This document shows positions 1-13,006 of a DNA stretch of 64,000 nt, piece by piece (position 1 is the stretch's first letter; each line of letters begins with the position of its first letter). Location: positions 5,771,001 to 5,835,000 of the forward strand of contig NC_065895.1 of assembly GCF_905147045.1 (NCBI RefSeq), read 5' to 3'. This DNA comes from Nymphalis io. Lineage: Eukaryota > Arthropoda > Insecta > Lepidoptera > Nymphalidae. The position numbers and the translations under genes are program-made. Under the pieces are notes generated by a model. It was not told where the DNA came from. It searched no databases and saw only the letters and a list, made by a program, of their open reading frames with translations.

Positions 1-189
1 TATATCAGGTTCTGAAATTGAATTAGGTCCACTAATTTGATTTCAAAACCGGATATTTGCCGAAAGTTTCAGATTTTTTTTTAAAAAAAAGACGCTAGCT
101 AGCCTTTGATAGGCGAAGGAGACCAAACGAAAGAGAAAACTAAGCATTCACATTTGAACCTAAGACGGCGGGAATTGAAAGCAAACGAT

Positions 190-218
190 ATTTTGCGAGG
201 GAATATCCCTCGCAAAAT
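190..218. repeat. Short perfect hairpin, 13-bp stem
   Basis: ATTTTGCGAGGGA and TCCCTCGCAAAAT separated by three bases. GC-rich stem in AT-rich surroundings; no T tract follows, so no terminator call. Confidence 0.85.
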
Positions 219-2299
219 AGCAGTGCCTATATTATGAGGTTTTATGTGACTGGAGTTACTAAGTGATGCTTGCGAATATGATATATTGCGACCCGATCGG
301 ACATTTTATAGAGCGTTTACGTAATATTTCTCTGCACATTTACATTTTTTCATTCAATAATATAAAGTAGATGATACACCGTATTCATGGCCGTATTTTA
401 AAATATTTTAGTCATACATATGACTAATATACAATTCAACATTTTAAAGTAATGCAATACAACAATAGGTAGCACCTTATATTACTATTAAATCGTAAAT
501 CTAATTTCCATGATGACATGTTACCGCACTTTCACTTTAATAGCACGGGGAGATGAATCTTTAAAATGGTTTGATTTATGAAGTAATAAATAAATACAAA
601 ATAACATTTTCAAACTCAAAATATACAAAAGAATATTACGCAATTGTAAATCGATTGTAAATGCCAAAATAAATCCGCTCGTGGCAGCAGGAAACAATCC
701 TTCTATCTACAATGCAATCTTTATTTAATAGATCAACGGAATTTATTTAAAATATTTAAACGCCTACACTTAAATCGATTACAAGAAACAGCACGAATTT
801 GTAAATTCAAATAAAACCAGTGCAAGTAATATATTAAGCTCTATTGGATTTTTAAGATTATTATATGAGATATTAATTAGACATTTTATTTATTCTCAAA
901 GAAGATTGTATTTGAATTATGTGTATATTTGAGTAGCGATTGTCATAGTCTGTATAATTAGTATGACTTGAACCTGAATGAAAAATCATGAAATATTCTA
1001 AAACCTCTATTTTTTATAATGAAATTATAAATTTATTTTTTAAATATATTTATTTATTAGTAAATCCTAAATCTTTACAGTCGATAAATTTAAAATATCA
1101 ATACAAAGTATATACTCCGTATAAATATGTTCTGAATTAGTTATGTAGACTTCACATTGCATTTAAAATATGGTAATGTTATAAATATAAAGCAATGGAT
1201 ATTTCGCGCTCGACTTTTAAACACGGAATAATAAAATACAAATTTTACAAGGACATTATACACTACCCACGAAATCGACTATTTACTAAAAAAACTGCAC
1301 ATAAATCATACAACGAAAACACAAAGATCACATCTTAACATTTTGACTTTAAAAACTTAACGTTAGCCATAAAAAACCGGCTAAACTTGAAGTTTATTGC
1401 TACAAACATCAACGTATGAATTCGTCTCAAACAAAAAATATTTAAAAAAAATGGTAATGAAAATATATAGTTTTAGTTGTTACTTGTGAGATTAAGACCT
1501 CAATTCGAATTTAAAAATAGCTGTTCCCCGCAACGCCATCTTCATCAAATTTATTTAACATGTAAATCAGAAAGACAGAGTTGCGAATCGAATTTTAAAT
1601 GTTAGACCGATTTTAGTTTGAATCGTGTACTCTAGGCGTGCATAATTATTAAATAACAATTATGATTAATTAAATGAAAGTTTTCATAAAAATACCCTTT
1701 GTATTCAATTTCATTAGCATCGGAACAGCCGTTCGAGTATGGGTAATTATCATCGAAAGACACAACTTTTCGCATTTATTATATTTAAAAGTCGAATACA
1801 TTCCCAATTAAAAATTTAACGGCACCAAGCCTTGGTTATTATTAAAGTATAAATGTTTATATCGCAAGCATGAATGGCCATTGATAGTCGTTACACATTA
1901 TCTAAATTATTTAAGAAATGGGGCAAGGACGCAGTGATACCCAAATAAGTAAAAAAGCGAGGTAAACATTTACATTAAAAATATTCATATTTAAATTTAT
2001 TTTCACGAATCATATTGCCTTTATTATTGTTTCAAAACACATTGATTATTAATTGAATTTTATTACAAAAATTAATATATTAATAGTCGTATCAGCGACT
2101 TATCGATCGTAAATTTCAATTAAACTGTTTTTAATATTAACAGGTGCTGTAATATATTAACATAATTATGTATAAGAAATATTTATAAAAAAAAATAACA
2201 ACGTACTCAATAAAATAATGACAGTAATTTTAATTTAATTTGGTTACCTGATATATAGTTAACAAGTTAAACATAAGGGAGCAGTTTGGCTACTCTTTA

Positions 2300-2425
2300 T
2301 GATTGGATGCCGTGGCCGAAAATCGCTTAGGAGGATACCTTAGGGGTAATATCGAGTCGAATCCCGTGACGTCAAACGGCATGACGCTCTTTTATGCCGT
2401 CATGTTCGCCGCCGCTCTCTACTCT
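2300..2425. promoter_or_regulatory. GC-richer segment with perfect CRE
   Basis: TGACGTCA at 2367-2374 is followed by a small inverted repeat (ACGGCAT...ATGCCGT) and GTTCGCCGCCGCTC. GAGTCGAATCCC just before it is B-box-like, so a SINE relic is an alternative. Confidence 0.22.
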
Positions 2426-2879
2426 TTTGTGTGTACGTGACGCATATATCTATCTATTTTACTGTTTTTATTTATTTGACTACATATTTATTCATTGGTA
2501 ATATGTGAAGAAGATAAAAATAAACGGGTACCCGAACCGCATATTATCAGTGTTGTCATAACATTGGTATAAGATAAAACAATCCGTAACAATTAGTGCG
2601 CCATCCGAAAGCCATTACGAGTGATAATACTAAACGTATCGTGCTTCCGTTCTTTGCTATCGCGTATGACAAAATAACTTTTCTTGGCAACTAATTCTAT
2701 AAATAAAGTATCGATTAATCAATTTGTGATGCCAAGATTAACGATTGATGTGGTGATTACCGAGTAAAGAAACTTATACCCGTGTTATTATTAGAAGCGT
2801 CTCGTCTTTTAATTTAGATCTGTTGCGTTTACGCCGAAATACGAAAATAATATCATCGCAGTTAACAAATAATAAAGTG

Positions 2880-2960
2880 GCCAGACCCGACTGGTAGGCG
2901 GTGAACCCAGAGCATTGGCGCACCTTGGGATAGACCAACCGAAGCCAAGATGATCACCTA
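2880..2960 (+). pseudogene. Possible tiny LINE pol fragment
   Basis: The plus frame reads KVARPDW, stop, AVNPEHWRTLG, stop, TNRSQD, reminiscent of the C-terminal RPxW...DRxxWRxLG motif at the end of many LINE proteins. Very short and interrupted. Confidence 0.2.
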
Positions 2961-3516
2961 TTGTCTATCTACATTTAATTTCTTAAATAAACATAAAAAG
3001 CCAAAAATATTAAATTTTTTAACTTATCGTATACTGCACGTGCAAACTTAAAAAAAAATAAGTTAAAGAATACTTTAGTACTATTGTCACCCTTTTTAAA
3101 TATCAAAGTCAGTTGAATATACTAAATATATTTGCTTTCTTAAGACTTCGCATTGAGGATAAAAGAACACATTCTGCTTTGTGTTTATATTTTTTGTTTG
3201 CACTATAAAGTGAGAACAGCATGAGTACCCTTCATGTTCCTGTGATTGTGCTGAATGCTGCAATGTCAATAACATGAAAAAAACGTCTTATACGACATTT
3301 ACCGTTTTGAAATCATAGTATCTATACCTTTTAAATAATTATATACGGACTTTTACAATTTCTTTAATTTATAAAACTTGAAGACTTTATACAGCTTCCA
3401 AGATTGACTAGGATACCCTTAAAGTTTGATCAATAATCAGATTAGTTTATTTTTACGAATATTAAAATTTACAAAATAAAACTGATAAATACACAAACCT
3501 ACACGAAGCGAATTAG

Positions 3517-3592
3517 AATATTATTTACTTATTGTTATAAAATATTATTTATTTAGAATAATATTTTATAAAATAAATAAGTATAATATTTA
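3517..3592. repeat. AT-rich long imperfect hairpin
   Basis: The inner arms TTATAAAATATTATT (3535-3549) and AATAATATTTTATAA (3558-3572) pair perfectly. The outer arms (3518-3534 against the AATAAGTATAATATT side) extend the stem with a few mismatches. Confidence 0.75.
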
Positions 3593-4769
3593 TCATATTA
3601 TTACATCATATTTTAAATTTCTTTACTGAGATAATATTTCAACTATATTGATTGAATAAATCCAGACTTTGTTTTATATAACTTACCACTTTAATTTAAT
3701 AAAAAAATTAGTTAAAGCCAAAACCCATGTTCCGTACAAAGTATGTCAAAATAGAATCAAACGTCTATGGTATATATTTTGTCTTTTACAATATTTTAAT
3801 AAAATGTACATGAAGAAATTTAAAATTATACAAAAAATTGTATGAAGTATTAATTAAAATATATATATTATTATATTCTGTTAAGCTACACGAGCTTAAT
3901 TGCGATGAATAACGAGTATAAAAAAATGAAAGCTTGTTAACTTGTACTCGACTTTGGTCTCCTTTCGTATTTCGTAATTTATCCTCTTGAAGGTTTATTA
4001 TAAAAAGGATTTGTCTATCAACCCTTTTACGATTAAATTAATTAACTAGTACTTTCAATTTAAAATAAGTAACTTATTATAAATTATTTGCTCACATCTA
4101 TCCATCGGATATTGTTGATCATTAATGGGCTAGTCCGAGCCAATAGTTACCTCCAGAACCATGTATTATAAACTAAAAATTAAAATAAAAAATATTTTTC
4201 AATAAGTAGACGTTATAAAAAAATAATTCAACGTTTTTTAACTAAAGCAAAGCCTAAAAGTTTAACTTAATCGGACAGACATCATATTATACGTTTCGGG
4301 AAACCATAAGAATTTACCGAATGAAGCAAAAATTGTATTGTTCATTGTTTTTCAAGGTGACCAAGTTATAGAGGTCAACGTGAGATTGTGAACGATATTC
4401 AAGATGGTACAATTTGCTTTACGATAAACCTTTACCAATAAGTGCTATTCAAACAACGATTCCTTTGCCTTAATGATGTTTATAAACTCGACTGCATTGT
4501 ATTCCAGTACATGTATTTATTCTTCTGTTAATGTGATTCTGTTTTATATGTATAAAAGGAACTTGGGTTTAAGTAGTTTTGTCAGGTCGACCTTTTAAAG
4601 TTGAACTTAAAAATATCGTATATAAAAATATATTTTAATCAATTATTATAATCCAATTTAAGAATTTTATTTCTCAAAAAAGAATACAATTCACTTAATT
4701 TAAAGCTTTTCTTATACATGCCAAGAACGTAAAACGTACGCAACTTTGTTAGCTGCATTTATTTGAACA

Positions 4770-4935
4770 CTAATTTCCGCCCACGGATTCTCTCGCGTGT
4801 GGCTGGGCGAGGTGCTAGGTACCCTGAGTCCCTTTCTGTTCCTTGACGTGTTTGCAAAATTTCATGATGATCGGTTGAGTAGTTAAAACGCGAAAACAAA
4901 CAAAATCTCGTTATTAATTATAACATTAGTATGGA
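4770..4935 (-). mobile_element. Short non-autonomous Helitron-like element
   Basis: On the minus strand the element begins TCCATACTAATGTTATAA, the typical 5' end of lepidopteran Helitrons. It continues with a TTTGTTTG/ACTACTCAACCGAT-type segment and ends GGGCGGAAATTAG. The flanking bases are A on the 5' side and T on the 3' side, the A/T host target expected for Helitrons. 166 bp, no coding capacity. The 3' end reads TTAG rather than CTAG. Confidence 0.55.
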
Positions 4936-6270
4936 TTTGTCAAACATCTTTATAAAAATTGTTATTTCTACATGCAGTGTGTATCAAAATGTGTGAAGCC
5001 TAAGAAGTTCATGTTATTCAAAGTCTTCCCGTTTGCGAGTTATTGGCAGAACAGGAAACTTGTCATAAGCGTTAACGACGTAAATATGCTTAAATGTAGC
5101 TAACTAAACAATATATGTATTATATGAACATTTATAAACAGTAAAAGTCTACACTATTATAGTGTAACACATTTAATAGAACAATGTACTGAGTTTCATG
5201 CATAATGAATTAATTAAAAAAGTATCCTTACTCCTATTCGAAATATTCGAAAAACTTTCAAACATATAGTATTAGTCATTTATATATAGATAAATATGCC
5301 TTATATAAAATTTACAGTATTTTTCGGTGGCTTTAATCGCATTGGTTGCATGTCCAGACGAGTCGCGTCTGACGTAATCTTCTTTGGAATTTCAACAAAA
5401 CCAGACCGTTTTAAAGAGTTACTATTCTATTGTCCTAAATTGAAGTAATTAATCCTATACATAAAAACGCGAATTAACTCTCCGATATTTTTAACTGAAT
5501 TCATAACATCCTATTACGCTAAGAGTTTTCAGGTTCTTTACATGGTTATATAATTTGTCACGTTAAAAACTGTTAAGCAAAATATCGCGGTAAATCCTGA
5601 TCGGATCATATTCTATTGCATGTGTATCAATCACCTGTACTAGAAAAACGTGGAAAAATAAGTTTCAAGCTATCTCCAAAACAAGAACCTATGGGCAGCT
5701 GTGGTCATCATATTTTTCTATAAAATCTCATTTATTCCTTGTAATATTTGATTCAATAACAAAGAATGTTTTATTTAGGTTGGTTACTAGAATCGATTTG
5801 TTAAAATGTTTTTGCCAATCTAGCTTGCAACGAAATTTGGTCGTTTTACGTAATGTTGAACAGAGAACTTCAGTCCAAATGCTCCTCAATATAAATGTTA
5901 ACCTTGAGGTGTATTAAGAAGAATATTTTAATAGACTCTTAAAATTATAACTGTTATACTTGACGAACTTGGTACACAATTTCATTCGATTGATATAATT
6001 ACTTAATATGTATATTATAAATCATAACTATACAGTATTAATGCTATAAAACGATTTAGTTTGTTCTGCATTCGCATACAACCTTTTATATTATTTATAA
6101 AAATAATAAATAATATTTATGTAATAATATGGGTGTGGATCAAAAAAAAATGACCGTTTTATCATATTTAACATTTAATAGTCTGTAAATACTTTAATCC
6201 TATTTTATACTTACCAATACTTAATAATCCCTTTAAAGTATTCTCTAAACTTGTTTATTCCTATCCGACT
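4936..6270. other. AT-rich non-coding DNA
   Basis: No gene, RNA or repeat recognised between the short Helitron and the mariner relic. Confidence 0.65.
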
Positions 6271-7400
6271 TTAAAAAAAAAAGCCTGGTTTAGTTATTTG
6301 TTTCAGAGAAGAAACATGACAGTTTTCTACGAAATTCTCGTAATTTTAAGGCATTACTGGAAAAAAAAATTTACAGCCGCTGAAGCAATTCGTGAAATTA
6401 TTAAGTATGAAGGAGAAGGTGTTCTTGATCAGTGCACTGCGCGGCGTTGGTTTCAAAATTTAACGTGTGAGTGGAGATACGACGTTGTAAAGGAAGGACT
6501 CCGGGCGACCATTAATGGATATTGATGAGGTTCTGCAGAAAGTCTGTTAAGTCAAATCCGTCTACAAGTACTCATGAACTTGCAAAGGAAGTGTGTTGAA
6601 AAATACTGTAAGTCTCTACTCCATAAGGAAGGTGAAAAAGAGCAGAGCAGACTGGTCCCTCACTAACTTATTCCTCAGCAATCAGCTAATAGATTAGCAA
6701 TTTGTGAAAAATTATTGAAAAACCTTGCTGGTATGAGATTTTACCGGAAGATTACCACTTGTGATGAAAAGTGGGCTTACTGGCAAAATTTAGGTCTAGC
6801 TAGGTCGCGGTCAAACTGCTTTTCCGGTTGCTGCAAGGGGGCAATTTGATAAAAGCCCATGCTTTGCGTTTTTTGAAATTTTGATGGTGTTATCTATCAC
6901 GAATTTGTTGTTGATGGATGCTCTATGAACTCTGAACTACTGCGAACAACTGGATAAATTGTACGCCAAATTATCAGAGCGTTAACCTGCTTTAATTAAC
7001 CGAAAAGGAGTTTTATTCCAACAAGATAATGCTCGTCCTCACACTTGCCGTCGAACCAAAGAAAAGTTTGAAGAAATTTATGGGTTCAAACTCCTGCCTC
7101 ATGCCTGGTTCATCCACCATATAGTCCAGACCTCGCACCATAAAATTACTACTTCTTTCGATCCATAGACCATTTTTTTCAAGGGAATTTATTTGATAAT
7201 TTTGCACAAGTTGAAATTGCGGTCCAAGAATTCTTTGACAGCCATCCCAAGGAATGGTATCAGCGTGGGATCGAGCAATTGGCTAGCAGATGGCTAATGA
7301 CGGTTGATAACAATGGACTATACTTTAAGTATTAATTTTATTTTATATCAAAGAAATAATAATTCAAATATTTGGTTAAAAAACTGCCTTTTTTTATATA
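6271..7400 (+). mobile_element. Degenerate mariner (Tc1/mariner superfamily) transposon
   Basis: A transposase relic is readable through several frameshifts and stops. The N-terminal helix-turn-helix (TAAEAIREI...TARRWFQNL) is in frame from 6298. CDEKW follows at about 6760-6774 (first catalytic Asp), then GVIYHEFV, EQLDKLY, and RKGV with QQDNARPH (second catalytic Asp at 7025). PPYSPDLAP is at about 7115, and an intact C-terminus (HFFQGNLFDN... to FKY stop) ends at 7336. The third catalytic Asp position is lost to a stop codon. A-rich ends near 6271-6295 and 7374-7400 are weakly inverted-repeat-like. Dead copy; subfamily not determined. Confidence 0.85.
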
Positions 7401-8050
7401 CCCTATTATAATGGATATATCTTTGCGCGGCAGATTTTTGTAATCATACATTTAAAAACATTATTTAAACAAATTTAACCCTGAATAAAAAATCATAATT
7501 GTACCAGTGCGACAAATGAGCAATGTCTAGTAAGTTACAATGACTTTAAAAACGACTGTAAGATCTTTGAAATTCTTTGTTTACGTCGTTATCATAATTA
7601 ACTATCATATCTCATAAAATAAAATGCTTAACATAAATATTATTATACTGTACCAACGTGTGCTCGATTTGATTTAATATTGCAATAGATAAGAAACAAT
7701 CACACTTTTCTTAAATTTTACAGTTTATGTATAACCCTGCTCTTGATTTTCTCAATGACGTAAGAGCGCGGCGATAAGTTTATATTTTATATTCTTAATT
7801 TATAATATTCATGTAATCTCACAATTCGTTCCACGTAAACAAATAATTTAATAATACTATACCTTCACGTTTCTAACTTCCAAAATAACATTTTAACTAC
7901 TTTAACTAAAATAACATATTAACTCGATTTATTAAGTCAACAAGAATATTACATTCTTCTTGACTCATTGGTGTACGTGTCATGTCAGACAATCGGTCAA
8001 CTGAGTCAGAGTTAGTTTTATTAATTGGATAGACTGTAAACATATACAAC

Positions 8051-8303
8051 TACCGTAACAGCCCGTGAATGTCCTACTGCTGGACTAAAGGCCTCCTCTC
8101 CTCTTTTTGAGGAGAAGGTTTGGAGCTTATTCCAACACGCTGCTCCAATGCGGGTTGGTGGAATACACATGTGGCAGAATTTCAGTGAAATTAGACACAT
8201 GCAGGTTTCCTCACGATGTTTTCCTTCACCGTAAAGCACTAGATGAATTATAATCACAAATTAAGCACATGAAAATTCAGTGGTGCTTGCCCGGGTTTGA
8301 ACA
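8051..8303 (-). mobile_element. tRNA-derived SINE (family A), lacking part of its head
   Basis: Matches the copy at 14011-14307 through the CCTACTGCTGG, CTCCAATGCGGGTTGG, CACGATGTTTTCCTTCACC and GTGGTGCTTGCCCGGG segments. The tRNA-like head beyond TTTGAAC is degenerate or missing. An open frame at 8021-8257 is only this repeat. Confidence 0.75.
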
Positions 8304-10558
8304 ACTACACGTTATCTTAATATAAAATGTTATATATGTTAAATAACATTCGTTATTTTACGTTTGTCTTTTATCATGTCCGAATAACCTTAATCCTACT
8401 GTCCTTAATTCTGTTTATTTTACATAATCGTGTCAAAAATGTTTTTAAGGTTTATATTAAGTCTTTGAATTTACAGAAAAAATGTTTTCCTCAATTAGAT
8501 ATACATTTATTGTTTCTTATCTGTAAAACAAGTTTATTCTGCGTAAATTGTAAGGACAACGATCGCTAGTAACTTATTTAAATTAAACACAACGGCTTTG
8601 CTATAAATATTGTTTAAGGGAATCTCTTCTTCTTTCGAAGGTCAAATAAATAATGAGAGAAAGAGACAGAAATCAGTGTTCCTAAGCAAGAGTTATAAGT
8701 AAAGCCATAGTCCATTAGATACATATTTTAGTATAACCTGATTATTACGTAATATTTTTAAATAATTTATAAGTGTTAAATCAATGAACTGTCGATTGTT
8801 GCAAGGCTGGAGGTTGTTTCGTAAAAATAAAGTAAACATTGTGAATATCGAATAACTTAAATAATTTGTATAATATTGTTTCATTATTATTTTAACGATA
8901 TTTCTTAATAAACCTTTTCATATACGTAGTGATTATATACGGTGATGTTTCGTTCCGCAGCCCGTTAGATAAGACTCGCAAAGTCGCGATCAAAATCACT
9001 GACATCATCCCATTGGCCAATGACTTCACCGATCGTGCGTTACTGTTCTAACTTATAACTAACTTTACTGATACTTAAATATTATAATATATAACGATTA
9101 TAACAATAATATTATATATGTCATCATCATAATTCGCTTGTCATCCAATTTATTTGAGTTCAACGTAGTGTTAGTTATATCACTGAATTAACGACTCGAA
9201 CCTCCATGGGGATAATTTTGCTGGATGGTTATCATATGGTGAAGCCCTGACGGTCTTGCTTACATAATAAGCTTAGCAAAAAGGCTGCTCTATCGACACT
9301 CATTGGTTTAGATGGCGTAGCTCCATTTCATGCTGCCGAAACCATATGGCATATACATAAAGTGGATTGTAACTGATAAATATCTTTATTATATTTCGTA
9401 GAAAGAAGTATGTTGAAGATCTATGTGTCTATTTCAAACCATTGGGGGTGGTTGATTAGATTCATTCATTTTAATTGCCTTGTAAAAGGCATTTCAAAGA
9501 GTTTTTAAGAGTATACTCTAATGAAGTATATTTTGTATTGTTAAATATAAACAACTAACCAATAAGCGGACGTGATTTATGACAATTATGTAAATAATAA
9601 GTGGTAACCGGTAACCTACACAGTTTTTTAAAACGAGTAAGATTAATAATTTAATAAGTTAAGATTGTGATAACAACAGACCACATCATAACTGCTGCAC
9701 TTTCCAGCTCTATGGCAAGAATAATTCATTACTTACTCACAATACGTATAGGGTATTGGACCCCGTACCATTTTTAATAAAACTAGGACCCCAGACTGGT
9801 TGTCTGCCGTCTGGCCTAATATCAAATTACGCGTCTTGCCAAAGAAGCATGACCTATCAACTAGGTTATATTGATACTTTACCCCAAGACATTTAAAATA
9901 AAATTTACTTCTATTTGTTTGCATCTCATGGCCCATGCTAATAAGCTAAGTCTTCAAATTAGCAGACAATTGCGCAAAATATATAATTTAAAGCAAGGTA
10001 GGTAAAAAAAATAATGTACATATATACACATACTATGCATTTATTGCATATTATATATCCCGTATTTTAAATATTACAAAGTAATTTTATTGTGTGTGTA
10101 TTTTGCCTGGCTGAATAGTGCACATTGTGCTGAAAATATTGTTAGGTATTTCCTTGTATATGTATGTATTGTTGTTATATGTATATCGCATAGGCAGTTT
10201 ATAAAATATTTCACGTCACTTAAATAAAACAAAATATAAATGATTTTCAAAGTTACGTTAAAGTTAAATATATAACATTAGATTATTTTAATGACAGCAC
10301 CAATAAAACAAAGATTCATTTATCCTAATTTTACAACTGTTTAAGCTGTTACAATTATACTTAATAGGTAAAAAGAATTGAAGAAATAAATTAAAAAGTT
10401 GAGCTGTTTCGTAACGGGATTTATGTGAAGATCTTTGTTTAGGGAAGAAACCGACTATACAAAGGCTTGCCTGACATATACTACCGTGCATCTTATTAAA
10501 TCGAATGCTTGTTTAAAAGTAAACTTAAACTTTAAATAATCATATCATACCTCCTTAC

Positions 10559-10640
10559 CTCTATAAGAAGTCCTCGAGGGCGACGTCCCTCCAACACGCC
10601 GGACGGAACGGGCGCCGCGCTCCCAACATAAACACAGCAC
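10559..10640 (-). promoter_or_regulatory. Possible first exon of an unseen minus-strand gene
   Basis: A GC-rich block (GGGCGACGTCCCTCC, CGGACGGAACGGGCGCCGC) ends at a good minus-strand donor GAG/GTAAGG (10559/10558). A second CpG-rich block lies upstream at 10840-10975. If real, the body would lie to the left (below 10.5 kb), where I found no coding exon. Confidence 0.22.
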
Positions 10641-10839
10641 AAGCGTAAATCGAAATCGGAATAAATAACTTGCAAGAATAAAATGAATAACAATCGCACT
10701 ACACTTTCACTTAATTTATTCACTGAAATCCAAAAAGATCGCTTGTTTTTATTCAAAATGTACGATTAATATAAGAGCGCATGTCACATGAATTTAAAAA
10801 TCTCTCTCAAAGCTTCATAGTAGCATCTTAGAAGACCGC

Positions 10840-10975
10840 CGCTCGATGACTGGCGGGCGCGCGCCGTTTGCGTCGGTCGGGTTACCTCGGGTACCAGTAG
10901 TAGCAGAATATATGCGGTCCGGGGAGAGTTGCGACGCGAAGAGGGCGGGCACATACACTGCAGGCGCCTATTCCT
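10840..10975. promoter_or_regulatory. CpG-rich block, promoter-like
   Basis: GGCGGGCGCGCGCCG, GTCGGTCGGGTTACC and GACGCGAAGAGGGCGGGC in AT-rich surroundings. No TATA box or coding frame assigned. Confidence 0.25.
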
Positions 10976-11171
10976 TATAGTAGCATAATACTGGACATTG
11001 AAAATGAATGAACGAGTGAGAGTACATACACACTCATCGTAGATCCGAAAAAACCTACCTACATAATGTATCCTGCCTAGATAAAAATTAATTGTTGAAA
11101 TATTACCTTGTTAATTTTTCGTTTATATTGTAATAAGCTTGTAATTGATAAGGTACTCGATCATATTTTAA

Positions 11172-11232
11172 TGAAATACTAGATAAAGTCTGATTAGATT
11201 TATTATCTAATCAGACTTTATCTAGTATTTCA
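11172..11232. repeat. Perfect inverted repeat: 28-bp arms, 5-nt loop
   Basis: The arm at 11172-11199 (starts TGAAATACTAGATAAAGTC) is the exact complement of 11205-11232, with loop TTATT. No terminal repeats or target duplication were noticed around it. Confidence 0.95.
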
Positions 11233-13006
11233 GTAAGCTCCCTATGGAAGCGAAGTCTTAATTTATTATTAATTATTTGTAAGTTAAATGCTATACTTTA
11301 ATGTATATTTTATATAAACAATAAATATGTATATTTATTACAAAAAAAATAAAAATCTTTCTTCACTAAATTGTAAGTATCGAAAATAACAAACATCAAA
11401 ACATATTTAAGTACAGATAGATATTAGATACGGCTGTTTTAAAAATAATATTTAAAAATGTTTAAAACTAAAAGCACAATTTTCTTAAATATAACCTCAT
11501 TTGTATAATGCCTTAAAATCAAAATTGTAATTTATTTCATAGATACTTGGCATTACCCGCATTACCCGCATTATTTCTTGTCCATGCTGCTAAGTCAAAT
11601 GTTTTTATTAGTATACCCATTGTGTACATATTATGACTATTACTGACAAAGAAAGTTACCAAAATATGGAATATAATCAAAATAAATCCCAACTACAAAA
11701 ATGAAGAGACAATCAATATGTATTTCTTGAAATTTGATGGATTCAGGGTCAATGAATGCATACAATTCAAATGTTTAACAATTTGCATTCAGTAATATTG
11801 TAAATCAAACGGTACCCATGTTCTGCTCGCTAATCTTTAGTTTGACAGTAACCAGTCAAATGCGACGCAAATAGCCGCTACCGACGTCAGTAGTGCACGG
11901 ACGATGCCCCCTATAATGTACAAAGAATCAAATTTATACCCATATTATAACTAATTATATTTAAAAATCAATTATCCGAATATTCTCGTACCTATTTGAA
12001 TCATCGTTTTCCAGAACTTTCCTGCCTTTTTTTCTGACAAACAACATCGCTCATTAAAGTGAACGCAAGTTTTTGCTCGTGAAAAATAAACTGTAAAAAA
12101 TTTAATACGATTATTTATTCATTTGTGATAATTTTTATTGTGATACCTACGTACTATTCGTAAATCGCAAAATCTATTATTATGATTTGGAATAGAACAT
12201 ATCAACCATTAACCATTTGGAAGTCATGTACCTATATGACTATGTCATGTAACCATTTGCATGTCATGTACATAATAAGTTTATGTCAAAGAATGAGTAA
12301 AGAGGGAATACATAGTCTCTCCGCGGAATGACTTGTCTATAATAAGTTTGAGTAACGCCATATATACCAATATCAGTTTTTGATTTGTGCAATTATAGTT
12401 AAGAGGATCTAAATTTGGTAGTGCAACGTATGTAAAAGAGTAAGTTTTCATTAGAAAGAGTTGCCTTCAGAAAGATACCCCACCAAAACCCATGGTTCTC
12501 CTCCAATAGCTTCGCGAAGCTCTCCTCAGGTCGAGAAAAATATTTGTTAGTGTAGATGTATTGTGTATGTAATAGGGGTAGGTCTAGTGTAATTGGTGTA
12601 GCTCGGTTTACCGATACAGCGTATCGGTAGGTATCTCGGCTTAACTTCCGTAAGGTGTTTTATGATAAGATTTAGAACATTTAAACAGATAGCTCTATAG
12701 TTTCTGACTAATCAAACACCGATGTCAGAAAATTCAGTTTTGGCTTAATAAATGGCTGGCCAAATTAGACTCCTAAATTCAGAAAACAATTTGTTAATCG
12801 AAAACAACAATTGGCTTGCGCTTTGACAAAGACCTTGTTAGTACTGAATCACTATTATGTAAGAACTCACTTCAAATCTCACTCGTGAAATTTTAAAAAC
12901 TAACTTACGACACACATTCTTATAAATATAGATAAATCACTTTACGGATATGTCCCATGACATGTCAATGGCATTGACATATCAATTGTCAAAAGTAAGT
13001 TTTTGT

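Larger units (their letters stand above)
1..4769. other. AT-rich non-coding DNA
   Basis: Nothing coding. Contains the hairpins at 190 and 3517, the CRE-bearing patch at 2300 and the possible LINE scrap at 2880. Otherwise unique-looking AT-rich sequence. Confidence 0.7.
8304..13006. other. Non-coding DNA with hairpin and CpG blocks
   Basis: Holds the perfect 28-bp hairpin (11172) and the possible first exon with CpG blocks (10559-10975). A GC-richer patch at 11860-11920 and one at 12470-12535 are unassigned. No coding frame can be supported. Confidence 0.6.
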
